A DNA stretch of 64,000 bases from Methanomethylovorans sp. PtaU1.Bin093 (lineage in GTDB: Archaea > Halobacteriota > Methanosarcinia > Methanosarcinales > Methanosarcinaceae), in contig NZ_MVQX01000059.1 of NCBI RefSeq assembly GCF_002067275.1, positions 21,183-85,182 of the forward strand, written 5' to 3'. A program made the position numbers and the translations under genes. A model generated the notes under the pieces. It was not told where the DNA came from and searched no databases. It worked only from the letters and a program-made list of their open reading frames with translations. Position 1 is the stretch's first letter. The number at the start of each line of letters is the position of its first letter. Shown here piece by piece: positions 55,325-64,000 of this stretch.

Positions 55325-55747
55325 TTATGTCATGACTTTCATGGTTGTAGTAGTCTTTTCTTGTCTGATTGGGTAGCATTGGGTTGCAAGATCTAATGTT
55401 TTATGTATGTGAGTAAAAACTAACTGAGGACGATACAAGGCCATATAGGCGCAACCTATTATTCCAGTGCCTTCATCCCATTTCCTTTCACTACAGTTGG
55501 CTTGATGTTCATTGCTCCAAATATAAAGTGTCCACTACTATCTACCAATTTATCGGTATTCTTAAGATAAAATGCAAGCTCATCTGTAAAATTCAAAACC
55601 TAAACCCTGCCTCCGCTGCTAATACAAACACCGAAAAAGCCTTAATTTTACCTAGAGGTTTATACTGTCTTATCTATTGAAACCTTTTCATATGGAAGTA
55701 ACAGGCTCATATTTTCCCATGATAAGGATCAATAAAAACAATTTCAT
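55325..55747 (-). pseudogene. Decayed gene with stops and two frameshifts
   Basis: The minus strand reads DEIVFIDPYHGKI, TGA, ACYFHMKRFQ, TAG, IRQYKPLGKIKAFSVFVLAA in one frame, then shifts to NFTDELAFYLKNTDKLVD and FGAMNIKPTVVKGNGMKALE, then shifts again to GTGIIGCAYMALYRPQLVFT, ending near the TAA at 55325. Protein-like composition in all three blocks suggests a once-intact gene of about 140 or more codons. I do not recognise the family. The rest of the 54957-55875 gap shows no other coding signal. Confidence 0.5.
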
Positions 55748-55875
55748 CATAAAAATATATTTCAATTCGTCTTTACTTTTGAAAATGTTTATGTAATACT
55801 TCATCCATATATACTTTTATAGATGAGGTAATTCAGACAACTTAATGTTGTCTATACTTTGGGAGTTGGGTGCAT

Positions 55876-58800
55876 ATGCAAAACAAATCAAGTAGGTTAA
55901 TCTATTCTGTAATTATGTTGTTTGCTTTGATAATGATAGCCGGGACCGGCTCAGCCGATGAAATCAATGTGGAGTTAGTTAGTCACATAGGAGGAATGGT
56001 CTCCGATGCTGTAGTAAATGGGAATTATGCATATATTGGAGAAGGGCAGGATCTTGTTGTACTGGATATGACTGATGTTTCAAATCCTTCAGAAGTAGGG
56101 AGAGTAATTACTCCATCATTAGTGGATGATATTACTGTATCAGGTAATTATGCCTATATAACAGATTATGAAGGGAATCTTATGATCGTGGATATCACTG
56201 ATCCACTTTCGCCAACAATTGTAGGTAATTATGATACTGAAGGTGAGGCATATGATGTTGCTATAGTAGGTAATTACGCCTATGTAGCCGATGGTGATAA
56301 TGGTCTTGTCATAGTGGATATCACTGATCAGTCAGCACCAATAATTACCGAAAGTTATGATACTGGCTATGCACGTATCATCTTTGTCTCGGGTAATTAT
56401 GCCTATGTAGTCGATGATTTTAATGGCCTTATGATCGTGGATATTACTGATCCTGCAGCACCAACTTTTATGGGGAGTTTTGATAATGTTGCTTATATAT
56501 ATGATGTTTTTGTCGCGGGTAATTATGCCTATGTAGCTGATGAAACTGATGATTTTATGATCGTGGATATCACTGATCCGTGGTTACCAACACTTGTAGG
56601 CAGCTATGATACTGAAGGCAATATATATGGTGTTGCTGTAGCAGGCAATTATGCTTACATAGTCGATAGTAAAACTGGCCTTTTGATCATGGATATCACT
56701 GATCCTTCGTTACCAACAGTTGTAGGGAGCTATGATAGTTCTCTTTATGCATATGGTGTTACGGTAGCTAGTAATTACGCCTATTTAACTGGTTGGAAAG
56801 GTCTTACAATAGTGGATATAACTAATCCGTCAGCACCAACACTTGCAGGAAGCTATATTACTATTAGTTATGCAGTGGATGTTGTTACATCAGGCAATTA
56901 TGCATATGTAGTAGATAGTGACAGTAATGATCTTGCAATTGTTGATATTAGTAATCCATCAGCACCAAAGATCATTGGAAATTATTATACTTTGAGTTGG
57001 ATGCTGGGTGTTGCAGTGTCAGGCAATTATGCTTATGTTGCTAACGATTATAGCGGTCTTACAATAGTGGATATCACTAATCCTGCAGCACCAACACTTG
57101 CAGGCAGTTATGATATTGCGGGGTCTGCATATGATGTTGCTGTTTTAGGCAATTATGCTTACGTAGCTGCAGGTGAGAAAGGCCTATTGATAGTGGATAT
57201 AAGTAATCCTTACTCACCAACACTTGCAAGTAATTATGACACTGTTGGTTTCGCAATTGATGTGACCGTGTCAGGAAATTATGCATATGTAGCCGATGGT
57301 GGCAGTCTTGTCATTGTGGACATTACCAATCCTTCATCACCAACGCTTGCAGATAGTTACAATCCTGTTGATCATGCAGTTAATGTTGATGTAGCAGGAA
57401 ATTATGCATATATAATCGATGAGGAAAGAGGTCTTATGATTGTTGATATTAAGAATCCTGCTAAGCCAACCCTCAAAGGCAATTATGATACTAACGGTCA
57501 TGCATCTTCTGTCGCTGTAGCAGGAAATTACGCGTACGTAACTGATGGCGAAACTGGCATTTTCATTCTGGATATCACTGACCCATCAACACCCACAGTT
57601 GTGGACAGTTATAATACCACTGGGTGGGCATATGCCGTTGCCATATCAGGTAGTCATCTCTATCTTGCCGATGGTAGCAATGGTCTCCTTATCTTTGGCT
57701 CGGGTACCGCTGAAGTCAATGTGGATTTCGTTAGTCGTTTTGGGGGACATATTGGAAACTTTGACATAAGCGGAGATCATGCATATATCGGACAGGGACA
57801 GGACCTTGTTGTACTGGACATCACTGATGTTTCAAGTCCTTCAGAACTTGGGAGGATAACCACTTCATCAGATCTGTTTGGTGTTGCCATAGCAGAGAAT
57901 TATGCATACCTAGCTGAAGGTGAGAATGGTCTTATGATCGTGGACATCAGTGATCCATCAGCACTGGAACTTGCAGGCAGCTATGATACGGAAGGTTATG
58001 CAAATGATGTTGCTGTGGCAGGAAACTATGCTTACATAGCTGAAGAAGAGAATGGGCTTCTCATTGTGGATATCAGTGATCCTTCGGCGCCAGCTTTTGC
58101 AGGCAGTTATGATACAGACGGTTATGCATTTGGGGTTGCCATAGCAGGAAATTACGCATACGTAACAGATGATTGGAGTGGGCTTCTTATCATAGATATC
58201 AGTGATCCTTCAGCACCAGCCCCTGCAGGCAGTTATAATACTACTGGTCATCCGGATGATGTTGCTGTGGCAGGAAAATATGCATACATAGCCGATTATG
58301 ATAAAGGCCTTGTAGTTGTGGATATCAGTGATCCTTCAGCACCAGCCCTTGCAGGCAGTTATGATACCGATGGTAATCCACTTGATGTTGCTGTAGCAGG
58401 AAATCATGCATACGTAGCCGATTATGGAAATGGTCTTATGATCTTTGATATTAGTGATCCTTCGGCACCAGCCCTTGTAGGCAGCTATTCCACGGGTGAC
58501 GCATTCTCTGTTGCTGTAGTAGATAACTATGCCTACGTGGCCGACGATTGGAATGGTCTTACGATCGTGGATATCACCGATCCGTCAGTACCAGCCCTTG
58601 CAGGTAGCTATTCTACAGGTTACGCATTCGCTGTTGCTGTAGCAGGCAATTATGCATACCTGGCCGAAGGTGAGAGCGGTCTTGCAGTTGTGAACATCAC
58701 GAATCCTTCAGCACCAACACCTGCAGGCAGTTATGACACTGATGGTTATGCAATTGGTGTTGCTGTGGCAGGAAATTATGCATACCTTGCTGAAGGCGAT

Positions 58801-60252
58801 AATGGTCTTAAGATCGTGAATATCACTGATCCTTCAGCACCAGCCCTTGCAGGCAGCTATGCAGGTCAAGTATTTAGTTTTGCTGTAGCAGGCAATTATG
58901 TCTATACACCAAGTGGTTGGGATGGTATTCTTATCCTGGATATCACAAGTCCTTCTTCACCAACACCTGCAGGCAGTTATGCTACTGGTGGTTATGTAAC
59001 TGAGGTTGCTGTAGCAGGCAATTATGCCTATCTGGTCGATGTTTACAGTGGTCTTGTGATCGTGGACATCAGTGATCCCAGCTCACCAACACTTGCAGAC
59101 AGCTATAATACCGGAGATCGGACATACGATGTAACTGTATCAGGCAATTATGCCTACTTGACAGATGCTTCCAATGGCCTTGTGATCTTGGATATTATTG
59201 ATCCCACGTCACCAACACCTGCGGGCAGTTATGCTACTGGTGGTTATGTAACTGAGGTTGCTGTAGCAGGCAATTATGCCTATGTACTCGATGAAGAAAA
59301 TGGTCTTGTAATTTTGAATGTCACAAATCCTGCCGAACCAACACTTGCAGGCAGCTATGCTGCCAATAGTTATGAGTCTGCATATGATATTGCTGTAGCA
59401 GAGGGTTATGTCTACCTGACCGAAGGTGGAAATGGCCTTGTCATTTTGAAACTGACTGGTGCACAAATTCCTGTTCCTCATACTGTAGGTGTATACGACT
59501 ATGCAGGTACCTGGGCTCTGTGGAATACCACAACGAACGTCGCAGATATTGTGATATTCGGCTCTGTTGGCACACAGCCTGTTGTGGGTGACTGGGACGG
59601 GGACAGGATCACTGAGCTGGGCGTCTACAACACCACAGGTAATGATTTCATAATCCGCACAGATGTAGGATTTGATGTGATCAGCTTGGGATGGCCTGGT
59701 GTAACGCCTGTTGTGGGTGATTGGAACGGTGACGGTACCGAGGAAGTCGGTGTATATGACTATGCAGGTACCTGGGCTCTGTGGAATACCTCAACGAACG
59801 TCGCAGATATTGTGATATTCGGCTCGGTTGGCACACAGCCTGTTGTTGGCGACTGGGACGGGGACAGGATCACTGAGCTGGGTGTGTACAACACCACAGG
59901 TAATGATTTCATGATCCGCACAGATGCAGGATTTGACACGATCAGCTTGGGATGGATAGGTGTAACACCTGTTGTGGGTGATTGGAACGGTGACGGTACC
60001 GAGGAAGTCGGTGTATATGACTACGCAGGTACCTGGGCTTTGTGGAATACCACAACTAACGTCGCAGATATTGTGATATTCGGCTCGGTTGGCACGCAGC
60101 CTGTTGTGGGTGACTGGGACGGGGACAGAATTACTGAGCTGGGTGTGTACAACACCACAGGTAATAATTTTCTCATCAGGACAGATTCCGGATTTGATAC
60201 GATCAGTTTTGGATGGGCAGGTGTGACTCCAGTTATCGTCAACTGGGGTTAA
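55876..60252 (+). CDS. Giant secreted LVIVD-repeat protein with C-terminal FG-GAP-like repeats
   Basis: A 1458-residue secreted protein. After a signal peptide (SRLIYSVIMLFALIMIAGTGSA) come about 28 LVIVD-type repeats of roughly 42 residues (pattern VAVAGNYAYVADxxxGLxIVDITDPSxP), which fold as beta-propellers. They fall in two blocks: both open with NV..VS..GG and a GQGQDLVVLD-type segment, at about residue 32 and 612. The C-terminus (from about 1204) has three 87-residue repeats with GDWDGDRITELGVYN, an FG-GAP/VCBS-like calcium-binding unit. No membrane anchor follows. The ATG at 55876 is preferred over GTG 55870 because the paralogue downstream aligns from its ATG (60605). Adhesion or substrate binding outside the cell is likely. 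Confidence 0.85.
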   Translation: MQNKSSRLIYSVIMLFALIMIAGTGSADEINVELVSHIGGMVSDAVVNGNYAYIGEGQDLVVLDMTDVSNPSEVGRVITPSLVDDITVSGNYAYITDYEGNLMIVDITDPLSPTIVGNYDTEGEAYDVAIVGNYAYVADGDNGLVIVDITDQSAPIITESYDTGYARIIFVSGNYAYVVDDFNGLMIVDITDPAAPTFMGSFDNVAYIYDVFVAGNYAYVADETDDFMIVDITDPWLPTLVGSYDTEGNIYGVAVAGNYAYIVDSKTGLLIMDITDPSLPTVVGSYDSSLYAYGVTVASNYAYLTGWKGLTIVDITNPSAPTLAGSYITISYAVDVVTSGNYAYVVDSDSNDLAIVDISNPSAPKIIGNYYTLSWMLGVAVSGNYAYVANDYSGLTIVDITNPAAPTLAGSYDIAGSAYDVAVLGNYAYVAAGEKGLLIVDISNPYSPTLASNYDTVGFAIDVTVSGNYAYVADGGSLVIVDITNPSSPTLADSYNPVDHAVNVDVAGNYAYIIDEERGLMIVDIKNPAKPTLKGNYDTNGHASSVAVAGNYAYVTDGETGIFILDITDPSTPTVVDSYNTTGWAYAVAISGSHLYLADGSNGLLIFGSGTAEVNVDFVSRFGGHIGNFDISGDHAYIGQGQDLVVLDITDVSSPSELGRITTSSDLFGVAIAENYAYLAEGENGLMIVDISDPSALELAGSYDTEGYANDVAVAGNYAYIAEEENGLLIVDISDPSAPAFAGSYDTDGYAFGVAIAGNYAYVTDDWSGLLIIDISDPSAPAPAGSYNTTGHPDDVAVAGKYAYIADYDKGLVVVDISDPSAPALAGSYDTDGNPLDVAVAGNHAYVADYGNGLMIFDISDPSAPALVGSYSTGDAFSVAVVDNYAYVADDWNGLTIVDITDPSVPALAGSYSTGYAFAVAVAGNYAYLAEGESGLAVVNITNPSAPTPAGSYDTDGYAIGVAVAGNYAYLAEGDNGLKIVNITDPSAPALAGSYAGQVFSFAVAGNYVYTPSGWDGILILDITSPSSPTPAGSYATGGYVTEVAVAGNYAYLVDVYSGLVIVDISDPSSPTLADSYNTGDRTYDVTVSGNYAYLTDASNGLVILDIIDPTSPTPAGSYATGGYVTEVAVAGNYAYVLDEENGLVILNVTNPAEPTLAGSYAANSYESAYDIAVAEGYVYLTEGGNGLVILKLTGAQIPVPHTVGVYDYAGTWALWNTTTNVADIVIFGSVGTQPVVGDWDGDRITELGVYNTTGNDFIIRTDVGFDVISLGWPGVTPVVGDWNGDGTEEVGVYDYAGTWALWNTSTNVADIVIFGSVGTQPVVGDWDGDRITELGVYNTTGNDFMIRTDAGFDTISLGWIGVTPVVGDWNGDGTEEVGVYDYAGTWALWNTTTNVADIVIFGSVGTQPVVGDWDGDRITELGVYNTTGNNFLIRTDSGFDTISFGWAGVTPVIVNWG
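59488..60252 (+). repeat. Three 261-bp in-frame repeats
   Basis: Units begin at 59488, 59749 and 60010 (261 bp or 87 codons each; the last is slightly short). They are almost identical in DNA and encode the C-terminal FG-GAP-like repeats. Confidence 0.9.
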
Positions 60253-60604
60253 CTTATTTTATTTTAATAAAAATGTATAAATTGAATATTATATTTATTA
60301 ACTGAAGGCTTACAACTAATACATGTTAAAATCGCATTCAATAAGTAGTGAAGTCCATACTTTCATTTTCAAACGAATGGTTAGGAACTATAAATTAGTA
60401 TTGTTCCTTTATGTACCTAATTGTAAAATAAAAGTGGGAACTATATTTTTTATTTAAAAGTTAGATATATTTCAAATAGTATACCAAAAATATATTTTGT
60501 TATCTCTATTTATTGCCTATCTATATATAGACTGTTACTACATACTTCTATGGGTATACACTAAGGTAACTCATAGTTCCCTATAAATGGTGGAGTGGGC
60601 GTGT
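60253..60604. promoter_or_regulatory. Intergenic region and promoter of the second LVIVD gene
   Basis: This 352-base gap is very AT-rich. CTATATATAG (60521-60530) is a good TATA box for the next gene, with transcription expected near 60552 and a leader of about 50 nt. GGTGGAG lies about 10 bases before the ATG at 60605. Nothing coding is seen. Confidence 0.5.
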
Positions 60605-63600
60605 ATGCAAACAAGATCAAGTAGATTAATCTATTCTGGAATTGTATTTTTATTCCTGTTACTGACGACAGGAATCACCGTAGCAGATTATGTCAATACA
60701 GATTTGATCACCCATTTTGGGGGGTCTGTTCTGAATGTTGCTGTAGATGGGAATTATGCATATTTAGGACAGGGGCAGGATCTTGTCGTGCTTGACATAG
60801 CGGACGTTTCAAGTCCATCAGAAGTAGGGAGATTGATCACTCCATCAGAAGTAGGGAGTGTTACCGTATCAGGTAATTATGCTTACGTTGTCAGCGATGG
60901 CCTTATGATAGTTGATATCACGAATCCATCAGCACCGACACTTGCAGGCAGTTATGATATTGGTGGCTCTGTTGCTGTATCAGGCAATTATGCCTATGTA
61001 GCCGCAGGTGATGATGGTCTTGCTATCCTGGACATTAGTGATCCATCCTCACCCCTACTCACAGGAATTTATGTGGGTCAGTGTGATAATGTTGCTGTTT
61101 CAGGTAATTACGCCTATGTTACCAGTGGATACTACTTCATTGATCCCTATGGGGAGCTTAAGGTAATTGATATCAGTGATCCCTCAACACCAACACTTGT
61201 GAGCAGGCTTGATGCTGCCGGATGGCCAGATGATATTGTCGTATCAGGTAATTATGTTTACATAGCTAATGGTGACAGTGGTTTTGGTATCGTTGATATC
61301 AGTGATCCAGCTGCACCAGTAGATGTAGGTAGTTTTTATGCAGGTGACTATGTCTATGCTGTTAATGTAGCAGGCAACTATGCCTATGTTTCGGTATACA
61401 ATGGTCTTTTGATCGTGGATATCAGCGATCCTGCAGCTTCAACACTTGCGGGGAGTTATGATATTGGTGGACCTGTTGATGTAGCCGGCAATTATATTTA
61501 CATAGCAGCTGGTCAAAATGGACTTTTGATCGTGGATGTCAATGATCCTTCTTCACCAGCAATTATGGGTACCTATGCTACTACTGTTGTTTCAAATGAT
61601 GTTGCTGTTTCAGGCAATTATGCATATGTAGCTGATGATATCAATGGCCTTGTGATTGTGGATATCAGTGATATGGAAGCACCAACACTTGTGGGCAGCT
61701 GTGATACTGAGTATGCACATGATATTGCTGTGGCAGGCAGTTATGCCTACATAAGCGATGTTACAAATGGTCTTGTGATAATGGATATTGCCAATCCTTC
61801 ATCACCGACACTTACAGGCAGTTATGATGTGTATAACGCGCAAGATGTAGATGTAGCAGGCAATTATGCATACGTAGCCGATACAACCCATGGTCTTGAA
61901 ATTGTTAACATCAGTGATCCTTTTTCACCCACACTTACGAGTATTTATAATACTGATGGCTCTGCAGAGGGTATTGATGTAGCAGGTAATTATGCTTACA
62001 TAGCTGATTTTGACAATGGTCTTGTGATCGTGGATATCAGTGATCCAGCCGCACCAACACTTGCAGGTGGTTATGGTACTACTGATTATACAAGCAGTGT
62101 TGCTGTTTCAGGTAATTATGCTTATATAACCGATGTCAATAACGGTCTTGTGGTCGTGGATATCACTGATCCCCACTCACCAACATTAAAAGGCAGTTAT
62201 TATACTGGCTGTTGTGCACTTCATATTGCCGTATCGAGTGAATACGCTTACATCACCTCTGCTTCACAACTTGTGATCGTGGATATCAGTGATCCAGCCA
62301 CACCAACATTTGCAGGCAGCTATGATACTGGTGGTTGGATAAATGGTGTTACTGTTTCAGACAATAATGCATATGTAGCAGATCGTGATAATGGTCTTGT
62401 CATACTTCAAGTAGTGCCAGATACAAGACCACCTGGATCTGTAACAAACCTTCAAGAGACGGCTGTAGGTTCAGACTGGATCAGGTGGACTTGGGAAAAT
62501 CCTTCTGATATAGGTTTCAGTCATGTTATGGTGTACATTGACGGTGCATTTGCTACAAATACATCGGACGGATTCTATAACGCTACCGGCCTGACTGAAG
62601 GAGTGCATACCATAAGTACGAAGACCGTGGACATTGCCGGGAACATCAATACAACATTGGTAAATGATTCTGCAAGGACGGCAACAATCAATGTGGAATT
62701 GGCTAGTCACTTTGGTGGTCTTGTCTATGATATAGCGATAGCTGGTAATTATGCCTATGTCGCTACCAGTTCTTTATTATGGGACGGTGGTCAGCTTCAA
62801 ATTGTTGATATCACTGATCCGGAATCACCAATACTTGTGGGTAGTTGTGATATCGGCAATGGCTGGCTGGAGGCTTGGAGTGTTGAAGTATCAGGTAACT
62901 ATGCCTACGTAATTAGTAGAACAGAGGGACCAGGTTACGCTAGTTCTCTTGATATAGTTGATATCAGTGACCCATCTGCACCAATACTTGTTGGCAGGTA
63001 TGATTCTTACGGTTATGCGCACGATGTTGCTATATCAGGCAATTATGCCTTTGTAGCCAGCGAGTATGATGACTTTAGGATTCTGGACATCAGTGATCCA
63101 GAAGCACCAACAGTGGCGGGTCGTTATGATACTGGTGATTCACGGGGTGTTGCTGTATCAGGCAATTATGCCTATGTAGCCTCTGGTGCAGGTCTTGTGA
63201 TCCTGGATATAAGTGATCCATCAACACCAACATTTGTGGGTCATTATGATACTGGCTATGCAAATGATGTTGCTGTTGCAGGCAATTATGCATATGTAAT
63301 TAGTATGACAGATGCACTAGGTTACGCTAGTTCTCTTGAAGTTGTGGATATCAGTGATCCTTCAAAACCAACACTTGTGAGCAGTTATGGTACTGTTCAT
63401 GCAACAGACGTTGCTGTTGCAGGCAATTATGTCTACATAACAGAGTGGAATAACGGTCTTATGATATTGGATATCATTGATCCCTCAGCACCAACGCTTG
63501 CAGGAATCTATGATATTGGTGGACCTGCTGCTGTGGAAGGCAATCATGTCTATGTAGCTGCTGGTGATGATGGTCTTGTAGTCCTTCGCGTGGGAGAAGG

Positions 63601-64000
63601 ATTTGACACAACGCCCCCAGCATCCGTAACAAACCTTGGGGAAACTGATGTCGATCCAACCTGGATCAACTGGACGTGGACAAATCCCACAGCTGCGGAT
63701 TTCAGTCATGTGATGGTTTACTTGAATGGTATATTTGTCACAAATACATCCGGTAGTTCTGTCAATTCGTATAATGCAACCGGACTTACTGAAGGACTGA
63801 CTTACAGTATCGGTCTACACACAGTCGATACTTCCGGGAACATCAATTCCACATGGGTGAACGATTCAGCAACTACTCCAATACCTTCAGACATCACACC
63901 TCCTGCATCCGTAACAAACCTTGGGGAAACTGATGTCGATCCAACCTGGATCAACTGGACGTGGACAAATCCCACAGCTGCGGATTTCAGTCATGTGATG
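60605..64000 (+). CDS. Second giant LVIVD-repeat secreted protein, 3' end missing
   Basis: The frame is open from ATG 60605 to the right edge (more than 1130 codons). A signal peptide nearly identical to that of the upstream paralogue (SSRLIYSGIVFLFLLLTTGI-type) leads into a first LVIVD block with the GQGQDLVVLD opening, then an Fn3-like module (from about residue 608: SVTNLQETAVGSDWIRWTW), a second LVIVD block (about 695-995), and further Fn3-like modules (TWINWTWTNPTAADFSHVM) that run off the window. The Fn3-like module also occurs twice in the PGF-pre-PGF protein at 40.4-42.8 kb. The C-terminal anchor, if any, is not visible. It is probably a surface adhesin. Confidence 0.82.
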   Translation, partial: MQTRSSRLIYSGIVFLFLLLTTGITVADYVNTDLITHFGGSVLNVAVDGNYAYLGQGQDLVVLDIADVSSPSEVGRLITPSEVGSVTVSGNYAYVVSDGLMIVDITNPSAPTLAGSYDIGGSVAVSGNYAYVAAGDDGLAILDISDPSSPLLTGIYVGQCDNVAVSGNYAYVTSGYYFIDPYGELKVIDISDPSTPTLVSRLDAAGWPDDIVVSGNYVYIANGDSGFGIVDISDPAAPVDVGSFYAGDYVYAVNVAGNYAYVSVYNGLLIVDISDPAASTLAGSYDIGGPVDVAGNYIYIAAGQNGLLIVDVNDPSSPAIMGTYATTVVSNDVAVSGNYAYVADDINGLVIVDISDMEAPTLVGSCDTEYAHDIAVAGSYAYISDVTNGLVIMDIANPSSPTLTGSYDVYNAQDVDVAGNYAYVADTTHGLEIVNISDPFSPTLTSIYNTDGSAEGIDVAGNYAYIADFDNGLVIVDISDPAAPTLAGGYGTTDYTSSVAVSGNYAYITDVNNGLVVVDITDPHSPTLKGSYYTGCCALHIAVSSEYAYITSASQLVIVDISDPATPTFAGSYDTGGWINGVTVSDNNAYVADRDNGLVILQVVPDTRPPGSVTNLQETAVGSDWIRWTWENPSDIGFSHVMVYIDGAFATNTSDGFYNATGLTEGVHTISTKTVDIAGNINTTLVNDSARTATINVELASHFGGLVYDIAIAGNYAYVATSSLLWDGGQLQIVDITDPESPILVGSCDIGNGWLEAWSVEVSGNYAYVISRTEGPGYASSLDIVDISDPSAPILVGRYDSYGYAHDVAISGNYAFVASEYDDFRILDISDPEAPTVAGRYDTGDSRGVAVSGNYAYVASGAGLVILDISDPSTPTFVGHYDTGYANDVAVAGNYAYVISMTDALGYASSLEVVDISDPSKPTLVSSYGTVHATDVAVAGNYVYITEWNNGLMILDIIDPSAPTLAGIYDIGGPAAVEGNHVYVAAGDDGLVVLRVGEGFDTTPPASVTNLGETDVDPTWINWTWTNPTAADFSHVMVYLNGIFVTNTSGSSVNSYNATGLTEGLTYSIGLHTVDTSGNINSTWVNDSATTPIPSDITPPASVTNLGETDVDPTWINWTWTNPTAADFSHVM
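63620..64000 (+). repeat. 285-bp-period Fn3-module repeat with a 96-bp identical tract
   Basis: Bases 63620-63715 are identical to 63905-64000 (offset 285 bp, 95 codons). The second copy is cut by the window edge, so the identity may extend further. Confidence 0.9.

Noticed and set aside
55680..55690. In-frame TAG in the decayed gene read as pyrrolysine
   Set aside because: A TGA and two frameshifts in the same stretch indicate decay; no pyl genes or methylamine methyltransferase features are visible.

Overview
The window is chromosomal DNA from a methanogenic archaeon of the Methanosarcinaceae type. Evidence for this: a DUF1724-type methanogen regulator cut by the left edge, a methanogen marker 4 (MtxX-like) protein next to a methanogen-type thymidylate synthase, archaeal information-processing genes (topoisomerase VI A and B, RFC large subunit, ribosomal protein S8e), HMG-CoA reductase for isoprenoid lipids, and large surface proteins with disaggregatase-related, PKD, PGF-pre-PGF and LVIVD repeats. 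Shine-Dalgarno motifs (GGTGAT, GGAGG), AT-rich TATA boxes and T-rich ends are archaeal in style. The genus cannot be fixed from the sequence alone.

Layout. 1-8 kb: an orphan encapsulin-type ferritin, a cysteine-rich DUF3795 protein, a HEAT-repeat protein, a decayed ORF, a 1250-residue disaggregatase-like exoprotein, a SIMPL-domain protein and a dead IS5-type transposase carrying a 50-bp double-hairpin insertion. 8-23 kb: membrane transporters (DUF998, LysE, KUP, CNNM/CorC, MFS), a membrane-anchored subtilase, threonine synthase, a MarR regulator with a palindrome at its start codon, a GNAT, a phosphoribosyltransferase, a CobW-like GTPase, CutA and MscS. 23-30.7 kb: topoisomerase VI operon, RAM-domain protein, two tandem candidate small RNAs, RFC-L, and the Mmp4-thymidylate synthase pair. 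30.8-42.8 kb: an RHH protein with 93-bp tandem repeats, a 57-residue zinc-finger-like gene, IlvD, a radical SAM-HhH enzyme, a sugar nucleotidyltransferase with a lipid-flippase-like neighbour, FKBP, PAP2 and a second PGF-pre-PGF exoprotein. 43-55 kb: tRNA-Ala(GGC), tRNA-Ile(GAT), an aconitase-family enzyme, HMG-CoA reductase, a KaiC-like ATPase, a DUF5591 protein, small winged-helix regulators, an Lrp-aminotransferase pair, S8e, RNase Z and an AAA+ ATPase. 55-64 kb: a decayed gene, then two giant LVIVD-repeat secreted proteins in tandem; the second runs off the right edge.

How the genes fit together. Core housekeeping (amino-acid synthesis: ThrC, IlvD, aconitase family, aminotransferase; DNA topology and replication; isoprenoids) is interspersed with cell-surface genes. 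The surface proteins share modules: the subtilase and the 40.4-42.8 kb protein share a PGF-pre-PGF domain and C-terminal anchor, and the latter shares its WTWTNP-type Fn3-like module with the second LVIVD protein. Several are shaped by recent internal DNA duplication.

The least explained elements are the tandem small-RNA-like units at 27.1-27.4 kb (each with a TATA box about 25 nt upstream, a GAGCGGG stem and an identical C-rich 15-nt loop), the subtilase whose signal peptide is one base out of frame across a 7-T run, and three decayed genes visible only by reading through stops and frameshifts.
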